Source of the DNA: Deltaproteobacteria bacterium
GTDB lineage: Bacteria > Desulfobacterota > Binatia > Binatales > Binataceae
Direction of reading: 5' to 3'
NCBI GenBank assembly: GCA_021799555.1
Contig: JAJZAG010000111.1
Span: 1-10,580, forward strand
Length of the DNA stretch: 10,580 nucleotides
The position numbers and the translations under genes were made by a program. The notes beneath the pieces are model-generated. The model was not told the DNA's origin and made no database searches. It was given only the letters and a program-made list of their open reading frames with translations. Shown here one piece after another: positions 7,310 through 10,580 of this stretch. Position 1 is the first letter of the stretch. Each line of letters begins with the position of its first letter.

Positions 7310-8590
7310 TCAGGGCGCGAAACGCTCTCGCGTCCAATCGCACAGAAGCTTCATCAGGCGCGGCCGCGGGTCGCCGAGATTGGCCTTCGCTCCGCCGGCG
7401 CGCATGAAGTGATCCGCGCCCTCGACGAACGCGATTTGCTTGTCGCGTGCGCCTGACGCTTCGTATTGTGCGCGCACGTCGGAAAGAAAGATGTCCTGGT
7501 CGGCGTTCGCGCCCACGACCAGTGTCGGCACCGTTACCCTCGGCAGGTTCGACGCCATCTGTGCGTACGAGGAAAGCCCCGACCATGTCGAGAGCCACGC
7601 ATCAGGTGTGACTATGCGGCCGAGGCCGAAGACGTGGTAATTCGCAAGGTCCGGGCGCGGCGAAATTATCGAGCCGACGGCGCGCTCGGACGCGTCGAGC
7701 GAGAGATCGAGGTAATTCGGGTTAGCCTGCGTCCGGTACACGGCCATCATCCGCGGCGCCATCGCGCGCCGCTCCATGAAATGGCGATAATCCGCGGGCG
7801 CCGACTTGAACCCGTCGGAGCGCATCGCCGCGCGCGCGTTTTCAGCCTCCGTGATATGCCGTCTCGCGATCGCGTCGATTCGCGTGACGCGGGCGCGCTG
7901 CGCGGCTCGGTAACGTGCGATGAAATCCGCGGAAAAATGACTCGGCTCGGGCGGCGTGCGAAAGCCGTTTCGCGCGTCGTACATGTCGAGCGCGGGATCG
8001 CTCGCGAGCGGATCGGATTCGTCGACGACCGCGGCGTCCATCGAGCCCATCAGGACGACGCCTTGTCCGGGATGCGCGGCAAGCGCGATGAAGCCGTCGG
8101 CGGTGGGCAAATCGAAGCGGTTGAGATCGGGCGCGCCGCCGCCCGGCGGCGACGCGATACGCTCGCCCTTGGGCGCACGCGCCTGCGCGTCGTAGTACGC
8201 GAACAGTGAGCCTCCGCCCGAATTGCCAAGCATCACGATGCGTTCGAAGCCTGCCTCGTCGCGCAGAAATCGCATCCCCGCGGCCAGATCGAGCATCAGG
8301 TTTTCGTGCAGCATCGTCGCGTCGTTGTTCAGATAGCGCGTGTTGAGCGCAAACGCCGCGAATCCCGCTTCGACCCAATAGGGAATCGAGTAATGATGGC
8401 TGAAGTCGGCGCGCGGATGGGCCATGATGACGCAGGTCTTAGGGTCTCCGTTCGGTGGGAGCCACAGGAATCCGCGCGATTTAGCGAGGTCCGCGGCGTA
8501 AAGCTGAACGACCTTCAGACGGGCGCTTGCGTCGATATCGGCGAAGTCGATCGGATAACGCATCCGGTAGTCAGCAGGTGCCTTGGGCAT
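7310..8590 (-). CDS. Alpha/beta hydrolase
   Basis: This 426-residue hydrolase is the last gene of the leftward operon. The nucleophile elbow is GNSGG (122-126, S124). The acid is probably D364 or D366 (VVGANADQD), and the histidine is H394 (GADHF), so a full Ser-Asp-His triad is present. H58-P59 after strand 3 (VIMAHPRAD) fits the oxyanion-hole position. A large insertion (about 150-340), rich in aromatic and arginine residues, forms a cap domain. I chose ATG at 8590 because GAGGAC lies 5-10 bases upstream. The open frame extends further to 8758, but that part overlaps the ferredoxin gene and has unlikely composition. No signal peptide is seen, so it is probably cytoplasmic. From its neighbours it may cleave an ester, thioester or C-C bond in a product of the diiron enzyme; this is inference. 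Confidence 0.85.
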   Translation of the reverse strand: MPKAPADYRMRYPIDFADIDASARLKVVQLYAADLAKSRGFLWLPPNGDPKTCVIMAHPRADFSHHYSIPYWVEAGFAAFALNTRYLNNDATMLHENLMLDLAAGMRFLRDEAGFERIVMLGNSGGGSLFAYYDAQARAPKGERIASPPGGGAPDLNRFDLPTADGFIALAAHPGQGVVLMGSMDAAVVDESDPLASDPALDMYDARNGFRTPPEPSHFSADFIARYRAAQRARVTRIDAIARRHITEAENARAAMRSDGFKSAPADYRHFMERRAMAPRMMAVYRTQANPNYLDLSLDASERAVGSIISPRPDLANYHVFGLGRIVTPDAWLSTWSGLSSYAQMASNLPRVTVPTLVVGANADQDIFLSDVRAQYEASGARDKQIAFVEGADHFMRAGGAKANLGDPRPRLMKLLCDWTRERFAP

Positions 8591-8619
8591 CGATGTCCTC
8601 GCGTGCCGTGTCCGGGAGT

Positions 8620-8916
8620 TCAGTTGCGCGAGCGCGCCCACGCCTGAAGTTCCTTGATCCTCGTGTACCCGCCGCTGCCTTCGACCAGCCCTTCCTTGCG
8701 CGCGTCGTGGATACAATCGACCGGGCAAAGCGGAACGCAGAAACCGCAATCGATACACTCCTCGAGAACGATCGCGAACCGCCCGAGGAAGTCGCCCTCG
8801 ACGCGGTAGATCGCGTCAACCTTGCCCGGGCAGGCGTGCTCGCACGCGCCGCATCCGATACAGGTCTCGTCGATATAGAAATGTCCGGTTCGCATCGCCG
8901 CGATCGGAGCGACCAC
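8620..8916 (-). CDS. Ferredoxin, 2[4Fe-4S] type
   Basis: This is a 98-residue electron carrier. Two complete cluster motifs are visible: C19-x2-C22-x2-C25-x3-C29-P and C54-x2-C57-x2-C60-x3-C64-P, with an extra C68. The spacing between them (24 residues from C29 to C54) is longer than in short clostridial ferredoxins. The C-terminal 30 residues form a basic/aromatic tail. The start is either GTG at 8916, just 3 nt after the stop of the SCP2-like gene, or ATG at 8895 (MRTGHFYID). Neither has a strong ribosome binding site; the tight spacing favours GTG through translational coupling. In this operon it is the likely electron donor to the diiron protein, though it could serve another partner. Confidence 0.92.
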   Translation of the reverse strand: MVAPIAAMRTGHFYIDETCIGCGACEHACPGKVDAIYRVEGDFLGRFAIVLEECIDCGFCVPLCPVDCIHDARKEGLVEGSGGYTRIKELQAWARSRN

Positions 8917-8919
8917 CGC

Positions 8920-9414
8920 TCAATTCTCGCGAAAAGCCGTCGCGATTTGTGCCGAGGCGTTCACGAACTCCTGCAGACTTTGGTTGTAGCGGAAGTACAT
9001 GTCGCGGCGCATCGTGTCGTCGGAGCGCACCGCGATCGGTTCGCCCATGTGGCTCAGGTAGTTGAGCGTATGCGTAAGATCGGGCCGTCCGCCTCCGCGC
9101 GCGATATTTTCGATCATCTCGCGCCATGTGCTCATGGCGGCTTCGAGTGTGAAGTCGGCCCGCGACGCGTCCTCGGGTCGAGCCTCGCGCACGTTAACCG
9201 CCTCGAATTCTTCGAACGTCACCTGAACGCTGAAGGGCCGGCCGCCGGCTCCGCCGTCGGTTATCGTGAAACCGGCCACGCAATCGATATAGCCGAGATG
9301 CTCGTGCAGGGCGCGATTGCGGTTCATCAGGTCGGCGAGCCGCCGGAACCATTCGAGCGACGGAAACGCGACCGCCGGGCCGCGCTCATCGGCAGCGGAA
9401 TTCGCCGTGCTCAC
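8920..9414 (-). CDS. SCP2-like sterol/lipid-carrier domain protein
   Basis: The 164-residue protein matches the SCP2 pattern by eye. An N-terminal amphipathic helix (FPSLEWFRRLADLMN) is followed by a beta-strand pair around GFTITDGGAGG...FSVQVTF. Then comes the typical ADFTLEAAMSTWREMIENI segment and a C-terminal helical part. Proteins of this fold bind hydrophobic molecules such as sterols or acyl-CoAs in a tunnel. I chose GTG at 9414. It overlaps the TGA of the upstream diiron gene as GTGA and has a strong GGAGG five bases upstream. The frame is open up to 9516, but that part lies inside the upstream gene. The tight coupling suggests the protein delivers substrate to, or holds product for, the diiron enzyme; this is inference from context. 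Confidence 0.75.
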   Translation of the reverse strand: MSTANSAADERGPAVAFPSLEWFRRLADLMNRNRALHEHLGYIDCVAGFTITDGGAGGRPFSVQVTFEEFEAVNVREARPEDASRADFTLEAAMSTWREMIENIARGGGRPDLTHTLNYLSHMGEPIAVRSDDTMRRDMYFRYNQSLQEFVNASAQIATAFREN

Positions 9415-10580
9415 CCCTGCCTCCACGGGAAATCGAGCGGCAGCTTGCATCGCTCGCGGCGCTCGAAGCCGGCCCGGGCGCATCGCTGCAGATACTCGTC
9501 GATAAACATCCGCCACAGATGCGCCATGCCCTCCATGCCGTTGTCTATTCTGTCGAGTCCGCCGCCGAGCAGAATCGCGACCGGTTCGACCAGTGCAGGC
9601 TCGGTGAAGGCGGTCAGGATGACGCGCTCGCCGATATCGGCGAAGCGATGCAGTTGTTCGAGTGCACCCTCGCGGTCGTGGTTATTGTCGAGATAGTACT
9701 TGAACTGCATCACGCCGTAGGAAACGTGCCGCGCCTCGTCCTGCATGCAGCGGCGGAAGATCTCCTTGTCCACGTGAGTCTTGGCGATCATCTCGCCGGA
9801 ACGGAAAATCGAGAGCACCAGCCCTTCGCCGAGCAGGTTGAGCAGGAACGTGCCCATCGTGTGCGTGGGCGCGTCGAGGATCGCCTTGAGCGCCCACTCG
9901 AAACCGGGCGCGGAATGCATCAGGCCGCCGCCCGCGATCGCGCGTTTGCGGAATACCTCCTGATGGCGCGCCTCGTCCATGATCTGCGTGCTGAGAAAAC
10001 TTTTGACTTCGAGGAAGTCCTGTGGAATCCGGTACATCCACTTGGCCGGGAAGTCGCCGGCGACGAATTCCACCTCGGTCAGGAAGGTGCAGAGCTGGCA
10101 GGTGGCCTTTTCGAGATCGTCGGGCAGGGGCTTGAGTTCCTCCCACGGGATATCGCGCGTGGCGTTCCACTGGCGCGCCTTCGCCTCTTCGTAGAGCGTG
10201 ATGACGTTGTCGGCCCACACCTCGCACGAGTCGAGCACCGTGTAGTCCTCGATTATCGGCATCTCGGCGCGGTACGGATCGCGCAACGCCCCGCGCGGCG
10301 CGAAACTCTTCCAATCGACGTGCTCGGGCACCTCGCCGTAGGGACGGACATTATTAATGTCTGTGTACGTCAGCCCGCGCGACGACGGCTTGGCGCGCCG
10401 GCCGAAGTTGGGCGGGTCGGTCTTGAGCCAATGGAATGAATAGCTGCCCTTGAGCAGGCGCTCGGCGTTGCGCGCGAGCATCTCAGCCCACCGCGTGTCC
10501 GCTTGCCCGAAGGAAATTTCGTAGCGGGCAAGTCCGTTCTCCTCGCCGCCGTTGCCGTTCGGACGGTCGAGGACTTTTCC
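9411..10580 (-). CDS. Ferritin-like diiron protein (putative oxygenase), N-terminus cut by window edge
   Basis: This is a helical diiron protein of the ferritin/ribonucleotide-reductase-R2-like superfamily. Metal-ligand candidates appear in order: Glu in TEVEFVAGD, Glu and His in the first DEARH (9977-9963), Glu in LGEGLVLS, and Glu and His in the second DEARH (9740-9726). Together with the helix spacing, this gives the six-ligand E, ExxH, E, ExxH pattern of carboxylate-bridged di-iron sites, which activate O2. The first methionine in the frame is at 10481. The frame stays open, and reads as plausible protein (RYEISFGQADTRWAE), to the last base, so the gene begins outside the window. Its TGA overlaps the GTG start of the SCP2-like gene. 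With a ferredoxin two genes downstream, an oxygenase, desaturase or N-oxygenase role is likely. The substrate is unknown. Confidence 0.85.
   Translation of the reverse strand, partial: GKVLDRPNGNGGEENGLARYEISFGQADTRWAEMLARNAERLLKGSYSFHWLKTDPPNFGRRAKPSSRGLTYTDINNVRPYGEVPEHVDWKSFAPRGALRDPYRAEMPIIEDYTVLDSCEVWADNVITLYEEAKARQWNATRDIPWEELKPLPDDLEKATCQLCTFLTEVEFVAGDFPAKWMYRIPQDFLEVKSFLSTQIMDEARHQEVFRKRAIAGGGLMHSAPGFEWALKAILDAPTHTMGTFLLNLLGEGLVLSIFRSGEMIAKTHVDKEIFRRCMQDEARHVSYGVMQFKYYLDNNHDREGALEQLHRFADIGERVILTAFTEPALVEPVAILLGGGLDRIDNGMEGMAHLWRMFIDEYLQRCARAGFERRERCKLPLDFPWRQG

Noticed and set aside
8591..8758. N-terminal 56-residue extension of the hydrolase frame
   Set aside because: It overlaps the ferredoxin gene, is arginine-rich, and ATG 8590 has a good ribosome binding site.
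9415..9516. N-terminal extension of the SCP2-like frame
   Set aside because: It lies inside the diiron gene. The GTG at 9414 has a strong GGAGG and a GTGA overlap typical of coupled genes.
8527..9696. Rightward 389-residue open frame
   Set aside because: It is antisense to three well-supported genes (ferredoxin, SCP2-like, diiron protein), and its protein is low-complexity R/A/H-rich.
9519..10439. Rightward 306-residue open frame
   Set aside because: It is the antisense shadow of the diiron protein, whose metal-ligand motifs are clear.

Overview
The window is bacterial and falls into two parts that differ in composition and content. No taxonomic marker is present. The right part (from about 5.9 kb) is clearly GC-rich, roughly 60-75 % in the lines I counted, with tightly packed metabolic genes. 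The left part, especially 1.2-5.8 kb, is lower, about 53 % in a sampled line, and carries accessory-type genes. This suggests a high-GC soil or environmental bacterium with a horizontally acquired block beside a tRNA. The phylum is left open.

Left part (1-5756). A Fic-family AMP-transferase gene runs rightward (54-1133). Its recognisable protein sequence extends upstream of the only usable start codon, so its 5' end looks damaged or unresolved. Convergent with it are two leftward genes. The first (5756-4725) encodes a 343-residue protein of unknown family with a weak PD-(D/E)XK-nuclease-like core. The second (4546-1217) encodes a 1109-residue protein with an N-terminal sacsin/NO VEIN-type GHKL ATPase domain and a C-terminal DUF3883/NOV-like domain. 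The 178 bp between them and the 115 bp upstream of the first share the motif GGACAATTC. I read the pair as a candidate, undescribed two-gene defence or stress module; that function is inference.

Junction. A complete tRNA-Thr(CGU) gene lies at 5946-5871 on the minus strand, with its 3' end facing the accessory block. This is the usual geometry for an island integrated at a tRNA. No integrase and no second attachment copy were seen. About 530 bp without a convincing gene follow (5947-6475), including a nested inverted repeat.

Right part (6476-10580). A single rightward gene encodes a degenerate class I SAM methyltransferase. It converges on a tight leftward operon. In transcription order the operon holds a ferritin-like diiron protein (cut by the right edge), an SCP2-like lipid-binding protein (4-nt GTGA overlap), a 2[4Fe-4S] ferredoxin (3-nt gap) and an alpha/beta hydrolase (29-nt gap). 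Together they look like an oxygenase, its hydrophobic-substrate carrier, its electron donor and a downstream hydrolase. The substrate cannot be told from sequence.
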